Shown piece after piece: positions 10,092-22,200 of a DNA stretch of 64,000 nt. Origin of the DNA: Epinephelus fuscoguttatus (Eukaryota; Chordata; Actinopteri; Perciformes; Serranidae); assembly GCF_011397635.1 (NCBI RefSeq), contig NC_064758.1, positions 17,638,513 through 17,702,512 of the forward strand, given 5' to 3'. The position numbers and the translations under genes were made by a program. Below the pieces are notes generated by a model. It saw only the letters and a list, made by a program, of their open reading frames with translations, made no database searches and was not told the origin of the DNA. The first letter of the stretch is position 1; every line of letters starts with the position of its first letter.

Positions 10092-13000
10092 CTAATCCTG
10101 AGAAGCTGATCTAGACCGTGAGCGAGACCTTGAGCGGGAGGCTGAATGCTTCTCCCTCGACTTGGATCTGCGATCATCCTCGTGTGGGGATGGGGAGCGG
10201 GAGGGAAATTTGGCGACATGCTCTTCCTTCCCGTTCTCCATTGGGGAAGCTGAACGACTGCGGGACTTCTTCTCACCAGACATCTCCTTGGATCGACTGC
10301 GAGAATCACGCTCTGACTTTACCTTTGAACGACTCTTTGAGCGGGATTTCGATTTCCGGTCTGCTGAATGGGACCGTGATTTGCGGGAGCGTGAACGAGA
10401 CTTAGATTTGTGGGATCCAGAACGGGACCTGCGGTTGCGGGATCGTGATTTGCTTTCTCCTGACTTGGAGCGAGACTTCCTTCCAGATCTGGAGCGAGAA
10501 TGGTGGCGTCTCTTGTTGCTACGGGAACGAGACCTGTAAGGATTTAAAGAAAAATATACTTCATACTTAGCGAGACTTTGCTAATTGACAAGAAGTTCAT
10601 TGGTTCACAAGACCCAATACATGACCCCTATACCTCAGTTATCCATGTTTAACTAGATCTTTAATCTGTGTTTTAATCTTAATGGTTTTTTTTCTTTTAC
10701 ATTAGACACATTCTCACCTAGAGTGGGACCTGGAGCGACTCCTGGAGCTCCTGCTTCTGTGGCTCCTGCGGCTCCTGCTGCGGGAGCGGCGGCGACTACG
10801 AGATCTAAGGATAAAAGCACAAAGTCAAAAAAATACAACCAAATCCTTTGTAAGATATCAGGGTTACAAATTTTGTTAGTAACACCGACTCAGAGAAGCT
10901 TAGCATGTTTTTTTTTTTTTTTAACAAAGAGACTATAGTATCAAAGAGCTTATTAACTGTCCCCACCTGGAGCGGCTGCCAGAGTATGACCTTCGTTTGC
11001 GAGGTCGGTCCTCCACCAGACGAATCTTCCGTCCATTAATATCTGTACCGTCCAGCTTGTCGATGGCTCTCTTCATGTCCGAGTGGGACCGAAACTCGAT
11101 CACACCCTCATTGGTGCGTTCCTTGTGGGCATCTGCATAAGTCACCTCTCCTGCCTGACGCATGAAGTCCTGTGGGACACCAAAAATAAGGAGAAAAACA
11201 GTAAAATATGCTGACAATCTCATTCTGTCTTGATGGTTTAGGTGCAAATTACATTGATAAAACAATTCACCACAGCGCACCCAACTAAGAAAAAATTATA
11301 ATGTTCGAACGTGTACCTTAAGGTCCTGCCAACTGCAGCGGCTGGACAAATTCTCCACAATGAGACGGTACTCAGTACGGACAGGAGGTCCATACTTATC
11401 CCTGCCAGAGCGGCTCCGGCTGCTGTAACCGCTACCTTTAAAAACAACAGCACATGAAAAAAGTTAGAAAGGACAAACATTGCTGTGACACAAAGAACTA
11501 CTGGCCTGGGTTATCACATGAACACAAGGCAATGACTTGCCAGATAAAAGTCCAAGGGGGTATAATTTGAACTTAATAATGAAAGGAGTCCCTCTGATCC
11601 CATTTTCTAACAAAGCTTAAGATAAGTGATCTACAGGCCACTGCACGGGCTCTTTGAATTGTTCAGCATTTTGATGTTGTGCTCTGCTGCAAAGAACACC
11701 ACTGCATCTGTTTCCGGCAATACAAAGCCTGTCTTACTCCGGTACATCACACTGTGATGCCTTAGCCGCATAAACAAATTAACAGTGATGTTCTTTCAAG
11801 ACCGCCGAACCCTGTAACACAAACAGAAAGGAGGTATCCACATAGGTTGCGGTCAAGGACACTGTTCGATCAAATTGAGTGTGAAGAAACACATACACCA
11901 ATCTTTTCGTATTGGACCTGATGTGGGTCTGAAATTTTGTTTACCAGTTTTCTCACTTACAACATTTCTTTTGATTGTAAGGTCTTTACTTGAGCCGCTC
12001 CACTTATGTTTTCTGTCAACATAAAAACCAATGGCAATCCTCACCATCACCCCTGGTCTATTGGCAAAAGGCTGCTGTCATCATGGCTTCCGGTTAGGTC
12101 AGCCAAGGATCAAGGGGGGGCAAAGGTCACACACACATTGTAAGGTGAAAGCCAAGGCCAAACGGGACAGGCAGTCATCTTAGCCAGTCATCTTTAGCCT
12201 CAATGGACTCTCAGCCTCAGCCCGCAACTGGACTCTTTCAAATTGAAACATCAAGGACTTTTGTTAATGTTGAATATAAAAATATATACCAAAGTTAAAA
12301 ATACACATTTCACATGAAAATGTTAGTCTAGACCTAATGATTAAGCTAAAACTATACTAGCTAGGTTTGAAGTGATTATTTGTGATTAGCTTCCTTATAT
12401 GATGCAAACAATAAATTTGGAAATTCAAGCCTTTAAAATATGGCACACCAAAATAATTATCATCCAAGAGAAATTGCAATCCGCAATAGGAAAGTCTCGC
12501 TTTCAAACTTCAGCCTGCGTTCTGCTAATAGCGGGCTCTGACTTGCATATTGTCGTTCCATCCCAATAATGAACCACAGGCCAATTAAGCGTGGCTCATG
12601 ATCATTAGGGAGGAGCAAAAAACAGCAGGTCACCAACCCTTGATGGCAGAAAATAAGAACTGTTAAGCAGGATGAAACCGAACACACAAGACATACATTA
12701 AACTGCCTGAGCAAGAAGAATGTAGCTCAGGAACTTCTCCCTGTCAGCATACATACAGCTACATAATTTAATACATAGTATCATGGTACCAATGTAGATA
12801 ATGTTATAGCAACTTTTAAAGTCTGCATGCAATCTGAGCAATAGTGTAATTACAGCCACGCAACACTCGTGGGATTCAAAACTTATTGTACCGCGAGAGT
12901 GTACCTGAAAATAAAAAGTCACCTTAAATAGTGATATATCTGCGAACTTATGCTGAATGTATGTTAATTATCGCCAGTATGAAATAACAAAAACAGCTCT

Positions 13001-13755
13001 CTGTGCAGTCCACATCGACACCTCACCCCAAGGGGAAGGGGAAGAGAGGGTATCTTGTAATAGACTGCACTTACTGCGCCCACCACCCCAGTAACCCCCA
13101 CCGTAGCCATCTCGGTCTCGCCGCGGCCCCCGGGCATGTTCGACGATCACCCGCTCCCCGCACAGCTCCTTCCCGTTCAGCTCGTACACTGCATCGTCGG
13201 CGTCCCGGTTATCCTCGAACTCCACGAAGCCATAGCTGGAAGTGAAAGACAGAGTTAGCATGAAAAATCTCACAATAATAACAGCAAAGTCACATCCACG
13301 ACATGTGTGTGTATATATAGAACTAGCTAGCTAGTTATGGTTAGCAGGGCCCGCTAGCTCAGCGCTAAGCAAACACAAAGACGCCATGTTGGCCATGCGA
13401 CATTATGCTGCACGAGCAAGACTAGAAGTTAAGAATTCAAACTATAAACTTGCGTTACTTCTTATATAAAAGCAAAAAATTCACGGGATTAATTTTACAA
13501 GATTATTTAAAAGTCCATACAACAATATACGTGATGTAACGTTAAAGTGTTAAATGTTCCATTAGCAGCGCTGACGTCGTTGACATGAAATGCTAACGTT
13601 AAAGGTAGCTAAGAAATGCTAGCTAACCCGTTTCCTCCAACAACTTACCCGTTTTTCAGATCGATTTCCATGAGCTTCCCATATCCGCTGAAAAATCGCT
13701 GAATATCTTTTTCGCGGACATGATAGCTCAGTCGTCCAATATAAACACGCGGCAT
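10092..13755 (-). CDS. srsf6: Serine/arginine-rich splicing factor 6 (SRp55)
   Basis: SRSF6 is a nuclear SR protein that binds exonic enhancers and recruits the spliceosome. Six coding exons: 13649-13755, 13075-13235, 11317-11435, 10967-11169, 10718-10804 and 10092-10533, all GT/AG and in phase, giving 372 aa (human 344). RRM1 starts at residue 1 with RNP2 (VYIGRL) and RNP1 (YGFVEFED). A glycine-rich linker (GGGYWGGGR) follows. RRM2 is of the pseudo-RRM type, with the [15 protein letters not shown] signature of SRSF1/4/5/6. From about residue 185 the rest is an RS domain with many RS/SR and KSRS repeats, ending SRSASQD. The start is MPRVYIGRL, identical to the human N terminus. The RRM1-linker sequence is closer to SRSF6 than to SRSF4 or SRSF5. 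Intron 2 contains a candidate autoregulatory poison exon. The gene lies beside l3mbtl1, as in human. Confidence 0.96.
11738..11811 (-). other. srsf6: Candidate srsf6 poison cassette exon in intron 2
   Basis: On the minus strand a long pyrimidine tract ending GTTTGTGTTACAG (acceptor at 11812-11813) is followed by 74 nt and then an ACCGGA/GTAAGA donor (11736-11737). Read in phase from exon 2 (one carried base), the cassette gives 16 sense codons and then TAA. Inclusion would therefore produce a message open to nonsense-mediated decay. SR-protein genes are known to autoregulate through such exons, which are often in highly conserved introns. The splice sites and stop are seen; the use of the exon is inferred. 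Confidence 0.55.
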
Positions 13756-13880
13756 GGTTTCTCGCCTTACGTTGTTCTAGACTGTTCTTCACGACTGCTC
13801 GTTACCAAGCGAGTGGCTGCCGTTGGGGTGCTGCGGCTTCTCCTCCGACAAACCGTCCAACCAGCCAATCAACGCGAAGG
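13756..13880 (-). promoter_or_regulatory. srsf6 5' UTR and probable promoter
   Basis: This is the short stretch upstream of the srsf6 start codon. A CCAAT box (plus-strand orientation) is at 13865-13869, with no TATA box. The run immediately before the ATG has no upstream start codon. The transcription start site is not identifiable. Confidence 0.4.
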
Positions 13881-15470
13881 TAACACTGAGACATTTCCGG
13901 TACCATACTTCAAATTAAAAGCCTCCATTTATAATTTTATCAGATGAAATAATAGAAATAATGCATAATTCTTTTTTGATGAGCAAATATGCATACATTA
14001 ATATTATATCGACACAGAACTCTCCATACAGAGTAAAAATAAAATAAAATGAAAAATCTTTAGAAAAATGATGAAAAGGTATGATATATCCACAGTAATG
14101 TATAATCGGTTCATAATATGGAATTTATCAAACACAAAGGTCGTTTTTATTGGTCGTTTTATGAATATACATATATTTTTCCACCTAATTATTTTCAAAA
14201 CATGTGAAACTGTCCTTAAACTGAATTGCTTGCTCAGGTTTTCTCCTTACACGAAGTTGAACATCCAGCCAAAATATTGTGGTATACATACAGCGATAAA
14301 ACAAATGGCAGATTGTCCTTTTTTTTTCAAAGAAAATAGAAAAATATTCAATATCAAGTCAAAATTTCTCCATTGTCTTTTATACTGGACGTACTCGATG
14401 CAAGATGCAATAGAAACCTCTATCTTTATTATTAAAACAGAATTTGGCCCAGACTAACCACATTTTCTGCCAATATTAATTTCATCATTAAGTGAAGCCC
14501 AGGAGAATCTTACTGGGAGGAAATATGTTACTTTAACAAGCCCTGGAGTCCATTAAAACAATTTGATAATAAAATGTTGCCTATTTACAGTCACTGAGAT
14601 AGGTACGGTTTCAGTGGACCTCACGTACTGCTAGTTTTACCACTTTAATATGGCCTTGAGTTGAATACATATTGTACGATCTTAGTGCTTTGCATGTAAA
14701 ACGTGATCCAGCAAAGTGATCAAGTCATGGGCAGATCATGAGACAATGGGCCCCTAGGTGGAGACATGTAAAGGGCCCCACCACCTCTCCTACACAAAAA
14801 CAAGGCAAGACTTTGTGGTGGTTTTGCCTCTTTTTTGTTGTTTTCCATCTGTTTGTAGTTGTTAATAATCTGTTTCGTAGTTCTGTATCTTTCTTTGTGG
14901 TCATTTTGATCTCCTGCTGTTCACTACATATTAATTTTAATGGCTTGACAGGTGAAAGCCAGCCCCACCCTGGGCCCCTGGGCTTCTGCCTGATAGGCCC
15001 ATTCAGTAATTCATCCAACAAACTGTCTCCAGTCACAACAGTTAGATTTGAGGCACTTAACTTTAAAATAAGATTGAATATCTAACAAGTGATATGTAAG
15101 CATATGAATGTAGCTTTTTCTGTACAAAATAAATTGTGTCAACATGGATGTAAGCAGAGTGAAAAACAGTAATGGAGAGAGAGAGTAGAATATTTTATTT
15201 TTGTAAAAACCAAGTTTTTAAAATGATTCAAGCCAGACCTTCTTATCCACATTCTTCTCAAACATGAGCAGAGCCAATAATATGTAGAACATGTAGCATC
15301 CATGATCATTGGACTGAATGGGGTCATAGTCTAGCTACCTTGTGTTGTAAATATCTACAACCACAGCTGAAAATAAAGACCTGTTAGAGGAGACTGATCT
15401 GAGGAGCCAGCTCAGAGGCTGTTTTTAAGGGGAAGCATTTAGGGCGTTTGTGTTAGGGGACTGTCATGAG
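13881..15470. other. Intergenic region, AT-rich, no gene seen
   Basis: This lies between the srsf6 promoter and the 3' end of eif2s2. It is AT-rich, and its longest open frame (14068-14457, plus) has low-complexity composition and no recognisable domain. The part from 14720 to 15010 is richer in GGGCCC motifs (AATGGGCCCCTAGG; CCTGGGCCCCTGGGC), suggesting a degraded dispersed repeat. Confidence 0.6.
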
Positions 15471-16465
15471 CTCTTCTTGACAAAATGACTTTTATTCATT
15501 TTCAGATCAAATCTCCGTTGTTTGATACAATGTGTTGGTCTCTGCTTCAGAGGTCAAAGGAAGAAATAACGAAATACACAACTGCTCATCAATGCCACAA
15601 AAGCACTCATAAACACACTGTATAATTTATATCTGTCTCACACACAACCTCTCTATTCAAGTCTTCAGTGAGAAGGTGCTCTTCACTTTATAAACCCCTA
15701 GTTGTTTGACTTTAAGGTCAACTCCTGATATAAGGTGGTCGAAAACAGGTCTGTACCTGAGCCCTTCACAGACTAGTTAGAGTAACAAATCTTCCTCTGA
15801 GGACTCCCGTCTGGTGATGTTGATTTCTATCTTTGAAAAGCTAGAGCAGAAAATTCTGGACCGGCAGTTTTTGGGATGTAGGGCCAGACCAGAAACACAA
15901 CCCTGGGTTTAAGCGGTGTGGAAATTAGGAATAAGCAGGTGACCACAGGAGCCACACGGCTACAGTTAGAGAATTTACGCTCTGTCATCGCAGATCAGCA
16001 TAGCTTAATATAATTTGACTGGTTGCATGGAGAGGTGTATTCCTTATCCAAAGATATATTCATGTCTGGTGTATGTAGAGAGGGAGAGAAAAGAATGAGA
16101 AAGCCATGTTAAATCAGGGTTTTCTTGCAGGAATCAAGAATCACAGCAAATGAAAAAAAAAAAACCTAGGAGGTGGAGGGTTCATCAGCCAGACAACAAA
16201 TCAAATGCATCCAACAGTGTGTGTGTGTGTGTGTGTGTGGTACACATCATCTGCGCGTGCCTGAACCCCATCTGTCAGCTTTAGATACTCTCTCACTCCC
16301 TGCCCGGTCAGGCCACGACACAACTAAACAACAGCCAAACCCTCCCACAGTTCGATTCAGAGAGTCCTTTTAGCAAATCAAGGGGGCGTCCGACCCCAGC
16401 TTCGGCCCTTCTCAGGAGGAAAGGGGGAGGCCGAGAGAGGAGGGGGAGCCCAGTTTCGGTGGTCT
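15470..16465 (-). other. eif2s2: Probable eif2s2 3' UTR
   Basis: Non-coding sequence downstream of the eif2s2 stop codon. A minus-strand AATAAA is at 15491-15496, implying a 3' UTR of about 1 kb. A (GT)n run lies inside at 16217-16239. Confidence 0.5.
16217..16239. repeat. (GT)n microsatellite
   Basis: About 11 GT units within the inferred eif2s2 3' UTR; they read as (CA)n in the message. Confidence 0.9.
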
Positions 16466-19400
16466 TTAGTTGGCTTTGGCGCGAAGCTGCGCCCTCTTGC
16501 CCGTCACAGCCTGGAAACCGGTCTTGATGCTGGCAACGGAGCAGCGGGAGTGGCACGTTTCACACTGCAGGAAATAGAGGCGAGTGTCCTTCTGCAGGAT
16601 GGTCTCTGGGGAGCGGCAGGTGTGACATGTCACGTATTCCTCTGCGGGGGTGAGAAGATGGTTATTAGCACTGTTCTTGGTAAGGAAGTACAGGCAAGGT
16701 GTGAAAATCATAAATTAAATAATGTAGGAAGAGTTGATTAAGAGACCACTGTCAGAGTCCTGGTGGACAAGTAACATTTAAGAATAAATGAATGACATTA
16801 ACTAGACTTTGATCAACTGTTTATATCTATTTCCTTCTTGTGACTTCCACCTCAACTTTGTGGGAGCTGCCACTTAATATTTGCATAATTTTATTATTCA
16901 AGACTTGTTGCCAAGATTCCTCCAAATAAAAAAGATATAATAATACCCGATACCTGTAGTCAGGGTTCCCACACATTACGATTCATTTTCAAAGCACTTC
17001 CATAACTTTCCCATAATGTTTTACCCCATTACACAACTTTATTTAAGTACTTAACAATGGGTAGGCTTATATAGCAAGACAGCCATACGCTACTAAACAC
17101 ACACACCTCAGGTATTTGCGAATAAGTAAACGAGTAGCGCTTGCTAACTTGACCTGCTTGTTAGACATTTCCACAGCAAGCTGTATCTAGAAATTTACAG
17201 ATGTCTGGATCCTGGTGATTCAATCACATATGTGTATTTGAATGAATCACAACTAATCATCAGAAGACTAAATGTTGTCTGTAAATAACCAAAATGTTAA
17301 TAGCCAACTGGTTCATCTAGGCTGGTTTAAGATTTAGTTTGAGACGAGCAGCCTCCCACTCAAGCTAGTGTTAGCTAACCATCAGTAGTAGCTGTCAGCA
17401 GCATCATTTAGTGATTCACCACACTGACAGTGAATATTCACGGATCTTACATGGCACAAATCTAAGTGTGAAAGCTGTGATTATCTAGCTAAACAACAGC
17501 TTGTCAGCACTTTCTTGTTTTTCTGCTCATGTAACAGCACGTTTCTTTCTCCTAAAAGGGGATGAAGCCTCTACGATGACATATTGCTGGTCTGGATTAT
17601 GTGTATCAAGTCACAATGTTTCAACAGTCATGCAGCACTAGATTTTAAATTGGTAATACAAGGAACATATTTCACGCAACATCATGTTTCAGGATTTTTA
17701 TGAACGTATTTTAAGCCAAACCAATGTATATTTAAAAAACCTTTTCCAAAACTGGAACTTTTTTTAAGTTCAAAACTTTTCCAGGAATTTCATGACCAAA
17801 CAAACCCTGTGTAGTGGTTGTAAGGGCCCTTTCTTTGTGAATGGGATAAATCATAAATCATTCTTGTATTATACTAATAGACTAAAGCTGAATACAGACA
17901 ATGAGTGAGTATGATGAAAAAAAGACTAAAAAAAAACGACAGTGGTTATTCAAAAAGAATCAAATTGAATTTGTATTTACTATAATTGATAAATAATTAC
18001 TAGGTTTATTTGTTACTTACTGATATATCTTCTCAACACATTTTCTATCTGTTTCTGTTGAAATCTGCCTTTGATCACAAGCTGGTTATTTCCATCTATG
18101 GAACCACTGTGAGGAGAAAACAGGAACACAAAAAATTTAAACTTACATAACAATGCACACAGAAATATTCCCATTCAGTTTAGAAACTAGTGCCTAAAAC
18201 TGACACAAAATCTAATTATTATATATTCATAAATGTCTTGATTGTAAATACTAAATCTTACCTTGTTCCCAGCTCAGCCAACAGGAAAGCGAGGAGATGT
18301 TTAGGCTGACGATGCAACCTGTGATGAAGTACATAAAAGGTCAGTTCTTAGTACTTTTAAAATTGAGTACTAGTGTGAATTGGGACTCACAGTTACAGTG
18401 TGAGACGTGTGTACAAAGAGGGAGGCTCACAGTTTGCAGATATCTGTGAAGTTGACGAAGGAGGTTTTCTTGGTTCCCACTCGAACCACCTGAGGAGGCT
18501 TCATCACAAACTTCCTCTTCTCACCAGCCACCATGTCAGGGTTCTTCTCTCTCATGATGTTGAAGACTCGGTTCAGGAGCTGAGACGGAGAAGGTGCAAA
18601 GAGTAAAGCCAACTGCGGACCACGATTTGATTCTTGACCACCATTTTCATTATTTGGTTTCACTCCTGTTTGTACCATCTGAGGAATGTTGCTAAAGTCA
18701 AGCCCACTGTGTCCCTAGCTGAGTGGGAGATGATTATTCATGTGCTTATTTCTTTCAGTCTTGACTAATGCAGTTCTGTTTTCACCTGCCTTGGCAAGAC
18801 TCCACTAAATCACCTACAAGTGGCCCAAAATGCTGCTGCCAAGCTTCTGACCAAGTCATCCAAAAGGTTTCATGTAACTCCACTTTGAGTCTTTACACCA
18901 GCATCCCATCAGAGTTATATTTCAGTTCAAGATTCTTGTGATCACATTTAGAGTCCTGCATGGTCAGACACCTGCCTACATTAAAGAGCTACTGTGGCCC
19001 TACAGCTGCAGCAGGTCTCTCAGGTCCTTTCATTAGGGTGTGTTGGTTGTTCCTCATTCCAGGAGTAAGACATAAGGAAAGTGTGCTTTTAATGTTGTTG
19101 TATAAATCAACATTTTATTCAGTGCTTTTTGTCTTGTGATTCTTAAGCACTTTCTGGATTTATAGGGAGCGTCCTTTTCCTGTATATTATGTTTGTGTGG
19201 TCAGATTTGAACACACTCTCCCCGAACACTTCTTGTATTTGATCCAGTTTACAGGAAATAAAGATGTTAAGAACTGAGATACCTTCCTCTTTTTCCCCTT
19301 GCTACATTCTTTGATGCAACTCTTTTTTCAACTTGTGCATACACAACAAGATATGACATTTGAGTGGATGAAAAGACTTGCTGTGTCACAACATTATCTA

Positions 19401-19487
19401 AACTTACATCTTTCCATTTCCCTGAACACAAACAAGCTGTCCTTCCGTGTGTAGAATGAATTACATATGGCCATGTCTTGGCCGTGT

Positions 19488-19529
<42 letters not shown>

Positions 19530-22025
19530 CAGCTACCTTACCTCATCATAAGTGTAGTCTCTCTCGGTGCCGGCCCAGGCTGGTCCAGTAGAGGAGCTAA
19601 ACGAAATTCCATCATTGTTCTTCCCCTCATCATCCTCCAACGCTGGAAACGCATCACACAAACATTTTAGCACACACGTGTCCTCCTTTAGTTTTCTGCT
19701 TTTTAACATGAGTTGACTTATTCTCACCGTCATCCTTCTCCAGTGGCTCTCCCTCGTCAAAGTCCACTTTCTTTGACTTTTTCTTTTTGGTGGGAAGCAT
19801 CAAGTCCAGGTTGTCCTCCTCCAGCACCTCTACCTGCTCTCCTTCAATTTTCAGCTCCTGATTCAGACAAGTGAAAAAATGTAGCACCGTGTGAATGTAG
19901 TTAAGACAAGAGAAAAAAGAGTGAAGGGAAGGCAATGATAGAAGTGGAGCAAACAGTGCTGATGTAAAATTATTGATGGGATGGAAGAAAAAACTGGTGG
20001 TGGTTTAAGCTGTGACTGACCTTTAATCCCTCCTCAACATCATTATCAAATACTTTCTTGGGTTTCTTCTTCTTTTTCTTCTGGTTGAAGAAGTTCAAGT
20101 CGTTCAAATCATCGGACGGCTCTGGAAGGGCAAAACAAACTGCTTTAATAAAACTTACTGCAGTCTGGCGGTTAAATGCATTATGTAACATCCCTCACAA
20201 AGATTATGCACCAATGCCGAGGCATCTCTATTTTCATTCTAACCTTTCTTCCTGCCTTCATCTTCATCTAGATCCAGCTCCCTGTCATCGCCAGTCTCTG
20301 GTTCTGCCTCCTTCGCCTCCACCTCTTTAGCCTCTTCTCCTCCCATCCCCTCTCCTCCTTCCTCGTCCAACATGAAGGGCTTCTTCTTTTTCTTCTTCTT
20401 CTTGGTCATGTTGGGATCGAAAATCATCTGAAAGAAAAGAAAGAAAAGAACATGAAGTTTTACAACTGTGACGAATTTGTGATGGTGTTTTTCTCTTTTG
20501 AGAAACAATTTGGTTGGCTCGACTAATTCGATGTTTTCCTAGCTTCGACTCTTGTGATATTTGATATTCATGGTGATTCTGAATAAGGTAAGTGCTTACA
20601 GATGCTGAATGGATTAATTAATTTATAGACAGGCAATGAATCACAACTTTGATTTTCTTAATATGTCTTCAAATCAGTTGTATCCGTTGGGCCACAACAG
20701 ATCATTTTCAGTGTGTTTCGGTGTGATCATTATCAGTTACAGAAATATGCTGAGTGAGGCAGACAGACATCTCCTCTATTGATACTGTTAGTTTTGTGTA
20801 TTATCACTCTTTTACCATGGCCACTTGACATTTAAAGGGTAACTGTTGTCATTTAACCCATGACTAGTTTCCCTAGTAAAGATCAACTGATAACATTAAA
20901 CAAAAGATGAGTGCTGTTACATATTTTGTTCCTTGATATAAGACTGTGATTCAGTGACTGATGACATTAACAGAATAGTCAATAACATTCATTTGCAAAA
21001 TGACTGATATGTCATGCTTTGCAAATATGACAGACGCTCAAATGGGACTACAGTATTTGACTTTAATGACAGTTAATAAAATATCTGTAGGAGATCAATT
21101 GGATAGTTTGTCGGACAAAATAAAACATCTAAATATGCCAACTGGGAATCTGGGACTACTCTCTGTCATATCATGGAATATACAATTGATCAGGACAACA
21201 ACAAATTACTCAATATTGAAAACAGTCGAGAATACAGCCTCAAAACAGACACCTGCCATTCAGAGACACATTAAGATAGGTGTAATGATATGACGCTTGA
21301 TATGTAATATTACAACACTCCTCCTCGTCTTAACAACCAGCGCTATAGTTTTCTCAGTTAACTGATGCAATATTTTGAAATACTAATTTGTCATCGCTCT
21401 CAGATGTACCCAGATCTACTAACGTTACTGATGATGATTAAGAAACAACGAAAATCTATTTTCTTTAATTGAGACCAGAAATTACATGAAGAAAGCTTAA
21501 TTTGATTTAGAGCCTCGTACAGTTATAAAAAATATATTGTGATATTTAATTTTAATGGTGTTGACCAGCATACTTTGATGGTTGTGATACGCCTAACAGA
21601 GCTAACGTTAAAGCACAGTAACGGCAGAACACTGGCCGTTAGCGCTGCAGCTTAGTAACCGGCCAGCTAACGCTAGCTAGCTAACTAGCTAACTTCAACC
21701 TTTCAGTTTCAGTTACCCAGCAGCTGTGACAGGGCGGATTAATAGACCACCGTGTTATTTAATAACCTTCACGCTGTGTTACATCGTGATTCAGAGGTGT
21801 ACTGGATACATTTTTTGTCATTTCAGCTGGTGGGGCCGTTGCTAGCTCGGCTGTAGCCATGTGAGAGCTGGTGCGTTCAGGGAGGGGAGCAGCAGTTCCG
21901 AGGCCCAAAGTCATCCTCAGCACCGATTAGACCCGATAATTCACCTAATTTCACCCAACAAGTGTACACACCGACACAGACCGAACAGCGGATACCCCGG
22001 GGGGGCTTACCTCGTCTCCTGACAT
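16466..22025 (-). CDS. eif2s2: Translation initiation factor eIF2 subunit beta
   Basis: eIF2beta is part of the eIF2 GTPase that carries Met-tRNAi to the 40S ribosome; it contacts eIF5 and eIF2B. Nine exons: 22011-22025, 20244-20427, 20021-20121, 19728-19857, 19542-19642, 18431-18579, 18262-18318, 18021-18106 and 16466-16641. All are in phase and give 332 aa (human 333, also nine exons). The first exon codes only MSGDE, then MIFDP. The N-terminal half carries the three lysine blocks known to bind eIF5/eIF2B epsilon, here eight K, six K and a KKKKSKK variant, set in acidic sequence. The C-terminal half is the conserved core ([19 protein letters not shown], then [19 protein letters not shown]), ending in a Cys2-Cys2 zinc ribbon (CHTC...CETC) and [10 protein letters not shown]. 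This core is nearly identical to human. Confidence 0.97.
16961..17809. mobile_element. MITE, family A copy 1, with 6-bp target duplication
   Basis: The terminal motif CAGGGTT at the left end and AACCCTG at the right end are inverted repeats. They are flanked on both sides by the direct repeat TGTAGT (16955-16960 and 17810-17815). Short direct and inverted CATGACTTTTCC-like motifs lie near the ends. There is no coding capacity. It is inserted in eif2s2 intron 8. A second copy is at 51620-52479. Confidence 0.7.
18770..19030 (+). mobile_element. LINE fragment, L2/Rex-like ORF2 3' end
   Basis: The segment resembles, through frameshifts, the end of a fish L2-type LINE ORF2, with the typical order VQNAAA.LLTKSSK, then L..L..IPS, then FKIL..., then a LKSY-type motif. 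It is broken and cannot be active. It lies in eif2s2 intron 5, between 18579 and 19542. Confidence 0.5.
19484..19527. repeat. (GT)n microsatellite beside an eif2s2 splice donor
   Basis: A near-continuous GT run of about 44 bp ends 14 bp from the exon 5 donor of eif2s2 (exon edge 19542). On the transcript strand it is (CA)n just inside the intron. Confidence 0.9.
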
Positions 22026-22079
22026 GTTTGCGGGCTGAAAAGTGACTGAAATCTGGCTACTTTTTGTTCCTCGATCAGT

Positions 22080-22200
22080 CCCACAAGGCTGCGCCGAAAA
22101 TTTCTTGCATCAGCGCTGAGTCCGCAGTACGCAGGCGTGAAGTCGCCAAATCGTGACGTCAATGCTTTGCGACGTCGCTTTGCAGTCGGGTGTTCAAGAG
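22080..22200 (-). promoter_or_regulatory. eif2s2 promoter region with full CRE
   Basis: The CRE palindrome TGACGTCA is at 22154-22161, about 130 bp upstream of the start codon. A second GACGTCG half-type site is at about 22171. The region is GC-richer than its surroundings and has no TATA box. CREB/ATF control is inferred from motif and position. Confidence 0.5.

Noticed and set aside
10162-10539. 125-codon plus-strand open frame rich in RD/ERD repeats
   Set aside because: It is the antisense shadow of the srsf6 RS domain (last exon on the minus strand); the repeat pattern is the complement of RS codons.
14068-14457. 129-codon plus-strand open frame between srsf6 and eif2s2
   Set aside because: AT-rich, rich in I/F/K/N, with no domain, no splice context and no neighbouring exons; best explained by chance.
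21640-21700. GCTAGCTAGCTAACTAGCTAAC palindrome-like cluster in eif2s2 intron 1
   Set aside because: Similar GCTAGCTA/GTTAGC runs occur at 13330, 43500 and 58360 in this window; this is common low-complexity fish DNA with no specific signal.
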